From positions 42,648,969-42,712,968 of the forward strand of contig OY759263.1 in the NCBI GenBank assembly GCA_963662155.1: a stretch of 64,000 nucleotides of DNA, in the 5' to 3' direction. The notes below the pieces were generated by a model. The model did no database searches and had not been told where the DNA came from. It saw nothing but the letters and a program-made list of their open reading frames with translations. The DNA is from Lamellibrachia columna. Taxonomy: Eukaryota > Annelida > Polychaeta > Sabellida > Siboglinidae. Shown here piece after piece: positions 28,001 through 33,790 of the stretch. The first letter of the stretch is position 1, and each line of letters opens with the position of its first letter. Made by a program: the position numbers and the translations under genes.

Positions 28001-30804
28001 GATTTAAAATAAAGATAAAAAGAACCCATGTTATTATCAGTTGTTAGAATTATGTCTATCTGTTTGGATGCTGACCACAGGGTTTCCAATACCTACACTA
28101 ATAAGTAATTTTTTATTCTGCATTGAAAAGTTATAATTTTGTCACAGTTTGATATTTCTGAGCTAAGGGAGTTCCATTCATTAACTGTGCGTGGAAAGAA
28201 ACTATATTTGAATACGTCTGTTTTTACTGATGGGGGAATGAAGTGATGGTGACCGTTTGATCTGGTGTAACGAGTAGACGTGTTGAGATAGTTTGGCAAA
28301 CTGATGGCGATTTGGTGGTGTAGTGCTTTGAGGAAGACTGAGAGTCTTGCGACTTTCCTTCTGCTCTGGAGGGTGGGCCAGTTGAGTGTGGTTAACATCC
28401 TAGTGACACTGGATTCTCTTGAATAATCGTGTAATACAAAGTGGGCAGCTCTGCATTGGATTTTTTCTAATTGGTTCATTTGGCATTTACGGTATGGGTC
28501 CCATACTGTTGATGAGTATTCAAGTTTTGGTCTGACAAGGGTGGTGTATGCTTTCGCCTTTATTTCTTGTGAGCACCTGTTTAGATTTCTTTTGATCAGA
28601 CCAAGAGTTCTATTTGCTTTTGAGGTGATGTTATCAATGTGGGTTTTCCATTTGAGTTCTTTCTGTAGTTCTAACTCCAAGATAGGGATGACGACTGACT
28701 GGCTTCAAAGTGACACGTTCCATGATGTAGTCCAGTGTTAATGCATTGTGAGTTTTATACATATGGAGTGATTTAACAAGATTTGCCATCCAAGCCAAAG
28801 GCCCAGATGGCAAGTGGACAAGAAAGCCATTGGCTTATCGAGAGTCCATCAGTGTTCGTCTACGTGTAACTCGCCCTCCTGAGATATGTGTCCAACTTGT
28901 TTTTAAACACATTCACGCTGCTAGCGGTTATACAATCCGTATATAATTTGTTCCATTCATTTACTGTCCTCCTTGAGAATGAGTACTTCCTGATATCCAA
29001 TCTACACTGATCCTTTACTAACTTTACCTCATGTCCTCTAGTTCTGCTATCTTTCTTGAGAGAGAAAAACATATTTCTATCAATATTTTCATACCCATCC
29101 AATATCTTAAAAACTTCAATCTGATCTCCTCTTAACCTCCTTGTCTCTAGAGTGGTTAAACCACATTCTGTCAGGCATTCTTCATAACTAAGGTCTCTCA
29201 GTTCTGGAATCATTTTAGTTGCTCTCCTCTCTATGCGTCTCCACATTTGTATACAGTATTCTAAATGAGGTCTAACTATTGCTTTATACAGAGGTATAAT
29301 TAGCTTTTTATCCTTGTAAGTTATGTTTCCTAATCAACCCAAGAATTTGATTATCCTTTGAAGCTGCACTACCACACTGCTATGAAACTGTCATATCAGC
29401 ACTTATTGTAACTCCTAAGTCCTTTTCTTTTACAGTAGTACCCAGAACAGTATCTCCCATTTTATAGTTTACATCCAAGTTCCCATGTCCTGAGTGTAGC
29501 ATTTGTCTGGATTAAATGACATTTGCCATTTCCATACATGTTAAGTTTCAGAAATGCCAATCCAGGAGATTTAGACGTAAATCGGAGGGTCTCAGAAAAT
29601 TGGAGATTTATACGTAAATCAGGTAGTCTTGGAAAATCAGGGACTTGTATGTAAATCGGAGGGTCTAAGAGAACAAAATATTACAAAAAGAATACTTTTC
29701 ATGACAGTAACAACCATGTTTTATTATCACCAATCACCAACAGTTCATATATGATACAAAAGCACATTATATATATATATATTCACAAATAACTCATGAG
29801 CTCTAGACATCTGGCACAGAAGAATAACGCCTATGTCGATCTCACATAGAACATGCAGGGTGACTTTACCAAGCATGACAGGCACACGCCTATAATTTAT
29901 GAAAACCCTCACACATATATCACAAATCTACCAGAAAAGAATAACGTCCATGTCGATCTCACAGCGCATGCACAACAGACACAAGCCTACACATTTAATG
30001 GTGAGCCTTCACATAATCCCATGTCGCAACCTTGGCCGACTTGAGAAGATCCTTCTTTGGCACAAAGGAATAGCAAGGATTGTCTGTGTTTATTTTGCAT
30101 GACAGCAGCGCACACAGGGTGTCGTTGCTAAGCTGTGACCAAGAGTCAGTGTTAACTCAGAAAAACATTCTCGAGTCAGCCGGAAATAAACCCAAATAGG
30201 CCATGCCGAGTTCAGAAAATAACATAAAAAGAATTTATTTTGGTTTCACTGAAAATACAGGAGATTGGTTCTCCTTTCCAGGAGATTTGGTGGATTTCCA
30301 GGAGTCTCCTGGCGAATGCAGGAGACTTAACATGTATGCATTTCTGGGCCCAGAGTGACATTTTATGTAGGTCGTTTTGAAGGGCTAGTGTCGTAACAGT
30401 CATAGTCATAGACATAGACGTATCAGCAACATTTTCAAATGTCCCGAATAGCAAGCAGTCATTTGCAAAGAATTTTACGTGAGAAGTTATATCTTCATTA
30501 ATGTCATTTATGTACAATATAAACATAAGGGGGCAAGTACAGTACCCTGTGGTACCCCTGAGAATATTTGTATTTTGTGCGAGGCTTCAGCCTTCACCAT
30601 CAACCATTACGCGTTGTGTCCTATTATCGCTCACTTAACGTATCACGTACATACGATGTTTGCTATTTGTCTGCATTAATAGTGTGCCGCCGAATAAAGC
30701 ATTACGAGTATAAAATATCTTTATCAAATACGAACAAACAACTGACTTACCTGGATAACTTGACTATATTCTGCCAACGCTCGTTTCTTCAGAAGAGCTG
30801 CCAT
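1111..30804 (-). CDS. INTS4: Integrator complex subunit 4 gene, 18 coding exons (3' end outside window)
   Basis: Joined exons in transcript order, by coordinate: 30804-30751, 25624-25312, 24744-24638, 24454-24269, 23938-23799, 23223-23103, 22546-22475, 21570-21396, 20085-19880, 14670-14528, 11161-11046, 10512-10379, 9366-9209, 6688-6595, 6021-5962, 4841-4654, 3534-3414, 1287-1111. They total 2,565 nt, an open frame of 855 codons; every intron is GT..AG and every split codon closes. The protein follows metazoan INTS4 (about 960 residues in human) from its first residues (MAALLKKRA) through the HEAT-repeat region to the C-terminal domain, so only about 100 residues are missing beyond base 1. 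Family landmarks: [54 protein letters not shown]. In the family, INTS4 is a nuclear scaffold that binds the INTS9-INTS11 endonuclease pair; Integrator processes snRNA 3' ends and attenuates RNA polymerase II transcripts. Identity rests on recognised similarity, not on a search. Confidence 0.95.
1311..1692 (-). mobile_element. CR1-like LINE, 3' fragment
   Basis: The minus strand encodes the end of a CR1-like reverse transcriptase ORF ([18 protein letters not shown], then NEWNKL), interrupted by frameshifts. It is followed by a 3' tail made of TTGTTAAATC-type decamers. The same 3' end occurs at 6.8, 21.7, 28.8 and 40.7 kb. It lies 23 nt upstream of the exon 18 acceptor, in sense with INTS4. Confidence 0.88.
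1753..2628. repeat. 33/31-bp minisatellite
   Basis: The unit is built on TTGTTCATTGGTTAAGATTA. Units up to about 2,165 are mostly 33 bp (CAGTTAGTG), later ones mostly 31 bp (AGTTAGTG). The 33-bp length is a multiple of three, which explains the long spurious open frames. Confidence 0.95.
2633..3184. other. INTS4 intron 17, no recognisable feature
   Basis: AT-rich sequence between two minisatellites. I see no open frame, repeat or element here. Confidence 0.6.
3185..3357. repeat. 12-bp tandem repeat near exon 17 donor
   Basis: Units of the type ATGAAGGCACGC with frequent substitutions. The array ends 56 nt from the exon 17 donor. Being a multiple of three it is open in several frames on both strands, so the apparent ORFs are artefacts. 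Confidence 0.93.
3414..3534 (-). CDS. INTS4: INTS4 coding exon 17
   Basis: Completes codon 756 and encodes residues 757-796. Acceptor TTCTCTTTCAG|ACTG, donor CTTCAG|GTGATC. Family similarity is modest in this region; splice signals and phase are good. Confidence 0.8.
3893..4100 (-). mobile_element. tRNA-like SINE
   Basis: Read on the minus strand, a tRNA-like head (TACCAGTTAGGG near 4,080 resembling an A box; GGGTTCCAGTCC at 4037-4048 resembling a B box) is followed by a unique body and an AT-rich tail ending in TCAATAAATAAT. This order is typical of tRNA-derived SINEs. A related fragment lies at 4,604-4,650. Confidence 0.6.
4497..4595. repeat. 31-bp tandem repeat, three copies
   Basis: Three near-identical copies of a unit containing CATATGACATAGACAAAGTG, with period 31. 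It lies in intron 16 of INTS4, about 58 nt from the donor. Confidence 0.93.
4604..4650 (-). mobile_element. SINE-like fragment at exon 16 donor
   Basis: The minus strand reads GAGTTCAAGTCC (B box-like) and then a body resembling the SINE at 3.9-4.1 kb (shared TTTCAAAAT and AGGTGGACT on the plus strand). It starts three to four bases downstream of the INTS4 exon 16 donor. Confidence 0.5.
4654..4841 (-). CDS. INTS4: INTS4 coding exon 16
   Basis: Residues 694-755 plus two bases of codon 756. Acceptor ACTTACACAG|GTGATC, donor CTCCAAAG|GTGATT. It encodes [17 protein letters not shown], like the family's HHMRLQAKALQLIV. A SINE-like fragment begins three to four bases after the donor. Confidence 0.9.
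5240..5760 (-). mobile_element. LINE remnant, end of reverse transcriptase ORF
   Basis: Minus-strand reading around 5,440-5,560 gives the typical LINE C-terminal string [20 protein letters not shown] followed by a KTHLF-type end; other parts are frameshifted. Outer limits are approximate. Confidence 0.65.
5962..6021 (-). CDS. INTS4: INTS4 coding exon 15 (short)
   Basis: Residues 674-693 ([20 protein letters not shown]), phase 0 at both ends. Acceptor CATTTATAG|ACACTGG, donor GTCAATT|GTTTTA. The donor is weak and family similarity is slight; position and phase support the call. Confidence 0.68.
6178..6262. repeat. short degenerate repeat (TTGACCTACTTCTTC)
   Basis: Four imperfect copies of a 15-bp unit in intron 14 of INTS4. 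Confidence 0.7.
6595..6688 (-). CDS. INTS4: INTS4 coding exon 14
   Basis: Completes codon 642 and encodes residues 643-673 ([20 protein letters not shown]...). Acceptor ATTTCTCTACAG|AGACC, donor TCCCAG|GTAAGAG. It matches the family's LAGVADFSATYLRCQLLL segment. Confidence 0.87.
6775..8590 (-). mobile_element. CR1-like LINE, long decayed copy
   Basis: The minus strand shows, from 8,590 down, a linker ([19 protein letters not shown]), reverse transcriptase motifs ([30 protein letters not shown]) and the family's 3' end with TTTAGC/TTGCCATC tail at 6,775. Frameshifts and deletions break it. A 31-bp segment (GAAGCTGCAATACCAACTGC...) is duplicated at 7,393-7,454. Same family as the 39-40.7 kb copy; 3' end 86 nt upstream of the exon 14 acceptor. 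Confidence 0.9.
8990..9175 (-). mobile_element. LINE remnant, C-terminal fragment
   Basis: Minus-strand reading gives [20 protein letters not shown] followed by HLKTHLLNR, the usual end of a LINE reverse transcriptase ORF. It ends about 33 nt from the INTS4 exon 13 donor. Confidence 0.55.
9209..9366 (-). CDS. INTS4: INTS4 coding exon 13
   Basis: Residues 590-641 plus two bases of codon 642. Acceptor TTTTTTATAG|ATGTCG, donor GGAATTAG|GTTTGT. Similarity to the family is weaker here (a variable linker), but the frame is open and joins in phase on both sides. Confidence 0.8.
9367..10378. other. INTS4 intron 12, AT microsatellite only
   Basis: Apart from an (AT)n run at 10,022-10,081 I see nothing that can be named. 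Confidence 0.6.
10022..10081. repeat. (AT)n microsatellite
   Basis: About 30 uninterrupted AT dinucleotides. Confidence 0.98.
10379..10512 (-). CDS. INTS4: INTS4 coding exon 12
   Basis: Completes codon 545 and encodes residues 546-589. Acceptor CACTGGTCAG|ACACGG, donor [31 protein letters not shown] matches the family's FNAA-CPTMPALFSDHTF. Confidence 0.92.
10513..11045. other. INTS4 intron 11, no recognisable feature
   Basis: A 70-codon minus-strand frame at 10,744-10,956 resembles nothing I know and has no splice context. I see no repeats. Confidence 0.5.
11046..11161 (-). CDS. INTS4: INTS4 coding exon 11
   Basis: Completes codon 506, encodes residues 507-544 and one base of codon 545. 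Acceptor GTCTTGTAG|GTGTATG, donor CCAGCCT|GTATCC. The donor was chosen over a GTAACT nine bases downstream because only this one joins in phase to exon 12, giving the family-like [15 protein letters not shown]. Confidence 0.88.
11290..13430 (-). mobile_element. LINE, decayed copy in INTS4 intron 10
   Basis: From 13,151 down the minus strand shows reverse transcriptase fragments in shifting frames: [20 protein letters not shown], then [10 protein letters not shown], then YADDSTI, then a C-terminal part ([20 protein letters not shown]). A non-coding 3' part extends to about 11,290. Only the second half of a normal EN-RT ORF remains; boundaries are approximate. It differs from the CR1-like family at 39-40.7 kb. 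Confidence 0.85.
13588..14178. repeat. 27-bp minisatellite, about 22 copies
   Basis: The unit GAGATGGACCACAAAGATAA plus AGAGACA is 27 bp, nine codons, so it reads open in several frames (DHKDKETEM on plus, SLWSISVSL on minus). Units near 13,590-13,760 and 14,120-14,150 are more diverged. It lies in intron 10 of INTS4; the long open frames carry no other sign of coding. Confidence 0.95.
14396..14510. repeat. (GTGA)n/(GGTG)n simple repeat at exon 10 donor
   Basis: A GGGT run (14,411-14,449) passes into a GTGA run. It ends 17 nt from the exon 10 donor, so in the transcript the intron starts with a long CTCA/CACC tract. Confidence 0.96.
14528..14670 (-). CDS. INTS4: INTS4 coding exon 10
   Basis: Residues 459-505 plus two bases of codon 506. 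Acceptor CTCCTGTAG|GATTTC, donor TTGGAA|GTAAGT. It encodes [20 protein letters not shown] and [14 protein letters not shown], matching the family's LTKYPTDRDSIWK region. A GTGA/GGTG tandem repeat starts 17 nt into intron 10. Confidence 0.92.
14671..15075. other. INTS4 intron 9, AT-rich, no recognisable feature
   Basis: I see no element or open frame before the short repeat at 15,076. Confidence 0.6.
15076..15155. repeat. TTCAGTTCAGTGACACAGAT-type repeat, left part
   Basis: About four imperfect copies of CAGTTCAGTGACACAGATCT. The same repeat continues at 19,725-19,790 on the other side of the LINE, so the LINE inserted into this array. An (AT)n run follows at 15,152-15,178. Confidence 0.85.
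15335..16483 (+). CDS. LINE ORF1 protein
   Basis: The frame is open from 15,248; the first in-frame ATG is at 15,335, giving 383 codons. The N-terminal part is charged and probably helical (an [20 protein letters not shown] stretch looks like a short coiled coil). It is followed by a long Ser/Thr/Ala-rich repeat ([13 protein letters not shown] units, about 16,030-16,230) and a basic C-terminus. No zinc knuckle or RRM was recognised. Its place ahead of the EN-RT frame makes it the element's ORF1, presumably an RNA-binding protein. Confidence 0.65.
   Translation: MLASIGFFIDFYTAISRQTILSLVAMATDDVVVINKLLCFYINRMDVLPRSILNRIILDNFNDEDILSAKDTLHSHVSTTLKHRQIKRQGADKAKHNVDDISKILDEVDPDAILIYVARDLGKLLTIDFNHVDMSTLSREITTCKSKLYDTELSHKTLVDSVSELSTQITTLVSSLLPVLSSLNVTPAATTSASTSSPTPAIREMSQKSAVSTSSKVRSAPKATAPSNMATISSRSAVSSSPIISSRSAVSTSPTTTSSRSAVSTTATSLSRPAVSTSTTTSSRSAVSTPATTSSRSDVLTATLSTTTASTSITGSTTSPLWTTVISKKSRNTVKPLKSNRKSHTMTAGNSSKRSLKCATVRLIPAEYFLTGFHADTTCEEL
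16687..19511 (+). pseudogene. LINE ORF2, endonuclease-reverse transcriptase, frameshifted
   Basis: The frame is open from 16,669 to 18,723. The N-terminal APE-type endonuclease shows [20 protein letters not shown] and a C-terminal SDHLPL. The reverse transcriptase follows: [36 protein letters not shown], then after a one-base frameshift near 18,713 [17 protein letters not shown] and the catalytic YADD ([10 protein letters not shown]). A second frameshift near 18,995 and a TAA at 19,185 break the C-terminal part ([11 protein letters not shown]...). The endonuclease nicks the target and the RT copies the element RNA in this family. Confidence 0.9.
19725..19790. repeat. right part of the repeat interrupted by the LINE
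   Basis: Copies of CAGTTCAGTCACACAGATCT, as at 15,076-15,155. The end is about 90 nt from the exon 9 donor. Confidence 0.8.
19880..20085 (-). CDS. INTS4: INTS4 coding exon 9
   Basis: Completes codon 390 and encodes residues 391-458. Acceptor TGCCGACAG|AGGTA, donor CTCAAG|GTGGGG. It holds the most conserved block seen here ([24 protein letters not shown]), which pointed to INTS4. Confidence 0.95.
20455..21406. repeat. 78/80-bp minisatellite, 12 copies, carrying the exon 8 donor
   Basis: TTTAACCTGCTTTGCCTAAC begins at 20463, 20543, 20621, 20701, 20779, 20857, 20937, 21015, 21093, 21171, 21249 and 21329. Units end in CATATATTAA (78 bp) or CATATATATTCA (80 bp). Copies at 20857 and 21249 share CAGTGGCG in place of CTGTGGAG, a five-unit (392-bp) block duplication. 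On the minus strand every copy contains ATATATGG|GTGAGTTATC, the exon 8 end and donor. Confidence 0.97.
21396..21570 (-). CDS. INTS4: INTS4 coding exon 8 (donor is part of a minisatellite)
   Basis: Residues 332-389 plus one base of codon 390. Acceptor GGCCCACAG|AGGAAG, donor ATATATGG|GTGAGT. It encodes [18 protein letters not shown] and [13 protein letters not shown], both clear family matches. The last bases of the exon and its splice donor form one end of a 78/80-bp tandem repeat, so the same donor recurs 11 more times downstream in intron 8. Confidence 0.93.
21689..22090 (-). mobile_element. CR1-like LINE, 3' fragment
   Basis: The minus strand encodes [40 protein letters not shown] and [19 protein letters not shown], then the family 3' tail (TTAACAAGATTGCCATC on plus). 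It is very close to the 39-40.7 kb copy and sense to INTS4, 118 nt upstream of the exon 8 acceptor. Confidence 0.93.
22206..22310. repeat. 41-bp direct duplication
   Basis: Two tandem copies of a unit containing AATGGATGGCTTCTTGCAGT and a third partial copy, in intron 7 of INTS4. Confidence 0.9.
22475..22546 (-). CDS. INTS4: INTS4 coding exon 7
   Basis: Residues 308-331 (24 codons), phase 0 at both ends. Acceptor TTGTCACCAG|GGGT, donor ATGAGG|GTGAGT. The core [12 protein letters not shown] is nearly invariant in INTS4. Confidence 0.92.
22547..23102. other. INTS4 intron 6, no recognisable feature
   Basis: AT-rich, with no repeat or element that I can name. Confidence 0.6.
23103..23223 (-). 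CDS. INTS4: INTS4 coding exon 6
   Basis: Completes codon 267 and encodes residues 268-307 (...[26 protein letters not shown]). Acceptor TTCTCCTAG|CCTC, donor CTTCTG|GTGGGT. The donor choice is fixed by phase 0 joining to the GS... start of exon 7. Confidence 0.9.
23224..23798. other. INTS4 intron 5, no recognisable feature
   Basis: AT-rich. The palindrome-like TTTAGGTATTACCTAAAG near 23,503 is the only notable short structure. Confidence 0.55.
23799..23938 (-). CDS. INTS4: INTS4 coding exon 5
   Basis: Residues 221-266 plus two bases of codon 267. Donor GAGAG|GTGAGT. The acceptor (TATTGAAG|CTGTC) has a weak pyrimidine tract but is required by phase and similarity. It encodes [11 protein letters not shown], a signature of the family. 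Confidence 0.88.
24269..24454 (-). CDS. INTS4: INTS4 coding exon 4
   Basis: Residues 159-220, phase 0 at both ends. Acceptor TTTTCAG|AATC, donor GCAATG|GTGAGA. It holds the HEAT landmark [14 protein letters not shown], which matches the DQDPRVRTAA motif of the family closely. Confidence 0.93.
24638..24744 (-). CDS. INTS4: INTS4 coding exon 3
   Basis: Completes codon 123 and encodes residues 124-158 ([16 protein letters not shown]...). Acceptor TTGTAG|AGTC, donor CTGCAG|GTCAGA. This is a helical HEAT segment matching the family's conserved KSHQVLAQ-type stretch. Confidence 0.9.
24745..25311. other. INTS4 intron 2, no recognisable feature
   Basis: AT-rich, with short runs of AATAAT; nothing coding. 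Confidence 0.6.
25312..25624 (-). CDS. INTS4: INTS4 coding exon 2
   Basis: Residues 19-122 plus the first base of codon 123. Acceptor AATCACAG|GAAGAAG, donor CAAAAG|GTAAAA. It contains the conserved PPLKKLRL basic stretch and the start of the HEAT repeats ([18 protein letters not shown]). Intron 1 upstream is about 5.1 kb and full of LINE fragments. Confidence 0.93.
25720..25920 (+). mobile_element. CR1-like LINE, short antisense fragment
   Basis: The plus strand gives [25 protein letters not shown] and [15 protein letters not shown], the C-terminal end of the CR1-like ORF seen at 40.5 kb. It is much decayed, and unlike the other copies in INTS4 it is antisense to the gene. Confidence 0.75.
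25921..27740. other. INTS4 intron 1, mostly unassigned
   Basis: It contains one 34-bp tandem duplication (TTCAGTTTACAGGACCTGAT, 27,327-27,395). The rest has no recognisable gene or element. Confidence 0.55.
27757..27894 (+). mobile_element. fragment of the MITE found at 41.3 kb
   Basis: GGTCAGACCACAGTGAACTG and the following ~130 bp match the left part of the element at 41,285-41,430 (shared TGACATGCTGACCAAGTTTT). The right end is missing. Confidence 0.75.
28090..28690 (-). mobile_element. LINE, C-terminal part of reverse transcriptase ORF
   Basis: An uninterrupted minus-strand frame of about 195 codons shows [50 protein letters not shown] and [16 protein letters not shown], the thumb/C-terminal region of CR1/jockey-group LINEs. 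It is a different family from the TTGTTAAATC-tailed copies. Confidence 0.88.
28771..29515 (-). mobile_element. CR1-like LINE, 3' fragment
   Basis: The minus strand encodes [60 protein letters not shown] and the family 3' tail at 28,771. The upstream part to 29,515 is frameshifted. Sense to INTS4, in intron 1. Confidence 0.92.
29565..29665. repeat. ~40-bp degenerate tandem repeat
   Basis: Two to three imperfect copies of a unit with GGAGATTTATACGTAAATC(A/G)G. Confidence 0.75.
30340..30570 (-). mobile_element. LINE reverse transcriptase fragment
   Basis: The minus strand shows [11 protein letters not shown] and, after a frameshift, [20 protein letters not shown] with NDCLLFG in the place of the usual F/YADD box, so the catalytic aspartate pair is altered. 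It lies 180 nt downstream of INTS4 exon 1. Confidence 0.75.
30751..30804 (-). CDS. INTS4: INTS4 coding exon 1 (start codon)
   Basis: Residues 1-18, [18 protein letters not shown], with donor CAG|GTAAGT. The ATG at 30804-30802 was chosen because the peptide aligns with the basic N-terminus of vertebrate INTS4 and splices in phase 0 to the exon at 25.6 kb. No transcription start site can be fixed from sequence alone. Confidence 0.9.
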
Positions 30805-30822
30805 GTTGTTGTCGCTAAAATT

Positions 30823-30841
30823 CTACTCTTGTCCATCCATG
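30823..30841 (-). promoter_or_regulatory. possible upstream ORF in INTS4 leader
   Basis: About 35 nt upstream of the INTS4 start codon an ATG opens a five-codon frame (MDGQE, stop TAG). A second ATG four bases later opens a frame that overlaps the main start. These matter only if transcription begins upstream of about 30,845, which is not established. Confidence 0.25.
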
Positions 30842-30984
30842 CCTAAACCACATCGGCATACGATTCCAATAAATTTAATAAATAGAAACGTCCCGGTAGG
30901 AGCGTAGTTTGATGCAGTAAAAACTAACATTTGGCACATCCGACGCAATTTTGTATCGGAACTAATAACATAAGATAAAGATTC

Positions 30985-31366
30985 GTGACATCAAAAACAA
31001 GTGGTGAAAGAGAAAGCCAATGTCATCCGAAGCTTTGCCAACAAAAGGCAAAACAACACGCAATGCTTCTTCCAAGCGGCCACACTCCACTCCGGACTCA
31101 AGACGGGACTTTGCTGAAAGGTGACACTGTTAATGTTAGCAGTTTGAGCAGCTCCTGAACCGCGAATTGATGGTGGCAGACGACACCATCCAGTCCATCC
31201 CACAACACCCGCGGAGGATACATCAGACCTCAGAAATGCCGATATAATCACCATATACAAAAAATAGAATAAAATAAATCGAACTGTGGCAACTACTGAG
31301 GCATCGCCCTACTCTCCATCGCCGTAAATAGACTCGCCTGCTTGCTACTGAACCGTAATGCATGAC
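30985..31366 (+). mobile_element. LINE remnant related to the 55-57.6 kb element
   Basis: Plus-strand readings in shifting frames give NKWWKEKANVIRSFANKRQN and CGNYGIALLSIAVNRLACLL-like strings, resembling the linker and NHRGISLLCIAGKILARILL motif at 56.1 kb. Heavily decayed. Confidence 0.6.
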
Positions 31367-31374
31367 TACTTGAC

Positions 31375-31710
31375 CAGGGGCGGACGTAGGCTTGTTGGCG
31401 GGGGGGGGGGGCTCAGTCAGTCGTAGTCATGTCATGTAAAAAAACAAATTATTATAAAAAATATTATTATTAATTCTACTTACGAACCGGCGGGCTGGGG
31501 GGGGCGACACATTTGTCTTTCTACTTACATAAGGGTTAATATTATAATATTAGCCGGCTGATAATACTTCAGTCTTTACATTGACACTAGTTCCGATATA
31601 GTCCTATATACGTGTTCCGTAATATATGCCACGAACACAGGGGATCTAAGACCCCCTTCATGGCCTAGAGGGGTCTTGAGACTCCTAAGACCCCCCTGGA
31701 TCCACTGCTG
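31375..31710. mobile_element. short hAT-like element (MITE), tentative
   Basis: The left end CAGGGGCGGACGTAGG and the right end read in reverse, CAGCAGTGGATCCAGG, resemble each other and hAT-type termini. A clear 8-bp target duplication is not seen. The inside is G/C-run rich and AT-rich with no coding. Confidence 0.4.
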
Positions 31711-32069
31711 TTGATTGCTGCGCGTTGCCGTTGGCAAGTCAATATATACGTTTTAGCCAAGTGCGAGCCAGCAAGTGTAATCTTCGAATCAAGTCGCAAG
31801 TCAACAGAGCTCGAGTCCGAGTCAAGTCTTTGTGTTGCAAGGGAGAGCGGCGGAACAATTCTCAGTGCCGAGGTCGACACTAAGCGACCAGTTGCTCGGC
31901 AAGTCGCCCGAGCAGCGCAAATGTGTATACCTGACACAGTCCTAACTTCGCAGGTGCATGTTTTTGCTCAATGTAGTTTCACTTATAAATATAGAGGCCT
32001 AGGCCTAAACACTAATCCAACCTATTATAATGCTGCGGTTCTAGCGTAGTTATATTCTGTAGCGTATAC

Positions 32070-32126
32070 ATGCATACATACATACATACATACATACATA
32101 CATACATACATACATACATACATACA

Positions 32127-32155
<29 letters not shown>
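32070..32155. repeat. (ACAT)n microsatellite
   Basis: About 21 units of CATA. Confidence 0.97.
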
Positions 32156-32159
<4 letters not shown>

Positions 32160-32414
32160 TAGGCCTATATATAAAATAGGCTATACATATAGCCTACATT
32201 GGTCATAATGTGCTAGTCAATAAAATATAGGCTTTAGCCTATATGTAAATGTAGGCAATAAACTAGGGATTGTAATGCTAGTAGGAGAGGTATATTCCCA
32301 AGCGTTGTATAATTTTTAATGATCCATTGTCTGCATAGCCTTTCGAATTATAACAATATATGTTGACATATGTGTATTTAATTTTATTTTAATTAATTAA
32401 CCATTCCTTTTTTC

Positions 32415-33640
32415 AAGAGGAGGATGACCTGGTGCGTTGGCTGCGTTGGCTGGTGCACCTGGCGAAGACACCCGCAGTAGAAGGGCGAGCTAATGGATTC
32501 GGTGAGAAAGATTGTCGAAGATGACCAGCGGAAGACGCCATTCAATGACAACCGACCAGGCGAAACCTGGTACAGAAGTTTCATGCGCCGACACCCTGAG
32601 ATCGTGGTTCGCGAACCAGAGGGGGTGACAGCAGTACGGACGATTATGACAGAGAAAACTATTCGGAAGTGGTTTGAAGAAGCGAAAGATTACCTGTCTA
32701 ATAATGGAGGTAGTGCTTTCGCCGACACCATGGCGGACCCAATGTGTGTCTTAAATACCGATGAGACGAGTTTTCTCTTTGCCCCAAGTCCGGGGAGGTG
32801 CTCGGCCCGAGAGGTTGGAGGAATGTTAACGACCTCAAACGCGGCAACGAGAAGGACACCTTGACGATGCTGACGACCTTCTCCGCTGACGGCAAGGTGC
32901 CGCCCGGGATGATTGTTTATCCCTATCAAAGGCCGCCTAGGGATGTTGTGGCGCCAGTGCCACAACGGTGGGTGATCGGCTTGTCCAATAGCGGTTGGAT
33001 GAAATCGGACATATTTTTCGAATACATAGTCAACGTCCTCGATCCCTACCTTGTACAACAGAACATTCTCAAACCGGTGGTGTTGTTTCTAGATGGCCAC
33101 AAGTCGCACATGTCGTACACGCTCTCCGAGGAATGCTCTAAGCAACACATTATCATCTCCACACTTCTCCCGAATTCGACACTCATTCTACAGCCCGCCG
33201 ATGTGTCCGTCTTCAAGCCATTGAAGTCCGCGTGGAAACTGACCGTGAGAGAGTTCCAAAGGGAACACCCCAACACCGTCGTGACGAGGGTCAACTTTGC
33301 GGCACTGATCGACAAGACGATAGGACTGGCGGCGAAGGAGTCTGCCATCCGGAACGGCTTTCGTGGAACCCAGATGCGGTCGTCTACTCAGAATGCATGG
33401 TAGACGTGCTGGCTCCTATCGCGACTCACACACCTGCTGGAATGACAGTCACGTTCGATCAGGAAATTATCGATCTAGACAACCCACTATCGCACGGCGA
33501 ATGAAGCAGCGCAGAGAAAGCGGATTTGTTTCCACGTTTTTGGGCGTTAATCAATATCGCCATCACCAATGCTACAAAGAACGCACGACATGTGCCCAGA
33601 GTGTGAGTGAGAGCAGAAGAAGATGACACTGGACGAAGAG
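32415..33640 (+). pseudogene. pogo-type DDD transposase, frameshifted
   Basis: An HTH/CENPB-like segment (MDSVRKIVEDDQRKTPF..RPGETWYRSFMRRHPEI from 32,493) is followed by the catalytic domain: LNTDETSF (first D, near 32,757), VLFLDGHKSHMSY (second D, near 33,090), and LQPADVSVFKPLKSAW (third D, near 33,195). That is a DDD triad as in pogo/Tigger and other DDE_1 proteins. Frameshifts near 32,470, 32,805 and 33,360 split it over three frames. The enzyme would cut and paste the element at TA sites; this copy is dead. Confidence 0.88.
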
Positions 33641-33694
33641 ACGAGATAGAAAACGGAGGACAAGAGATTCGGTGGTTCTGTATTTTACAGTCCT

Positions 33695-33790
33695 CAATGT
33701 TGAGAGCCAGGTTTTTACACCAAACATACTTGAACCCACCACTCCGGAATGAAAAACAGACCTGTTAACCACTACACTAATGCTATATAT
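33695..33790 (-). mobile_element. tRNA-like SINE or tRNA pseudogene
   Basis: The minus strand reads TAGTGTAGTGGTTAACAGG (A box-like) and, about 30 nt on, GTGGGTTCAAGTATG (B box-like with mismatches). The anticodon arm does not pair well, so this is not a working tRNA. Confidence 0.5.

Noticed and set aside
31375..31710. Full hAT transposon
   Set aside because: No transposase and no clear 8-bp duplication; kept only as a tentative short element.
32690..33348. Minus-strand frames of 122 and 100 codons
   Set aside because: Shadows of the pogo-type transposase on the plus strand.
33695..33790. Functional tRNA gene
   Set aside because: The arms do not pair properly and the B box is mismatched; a SINE head or pseudogene is more likely.
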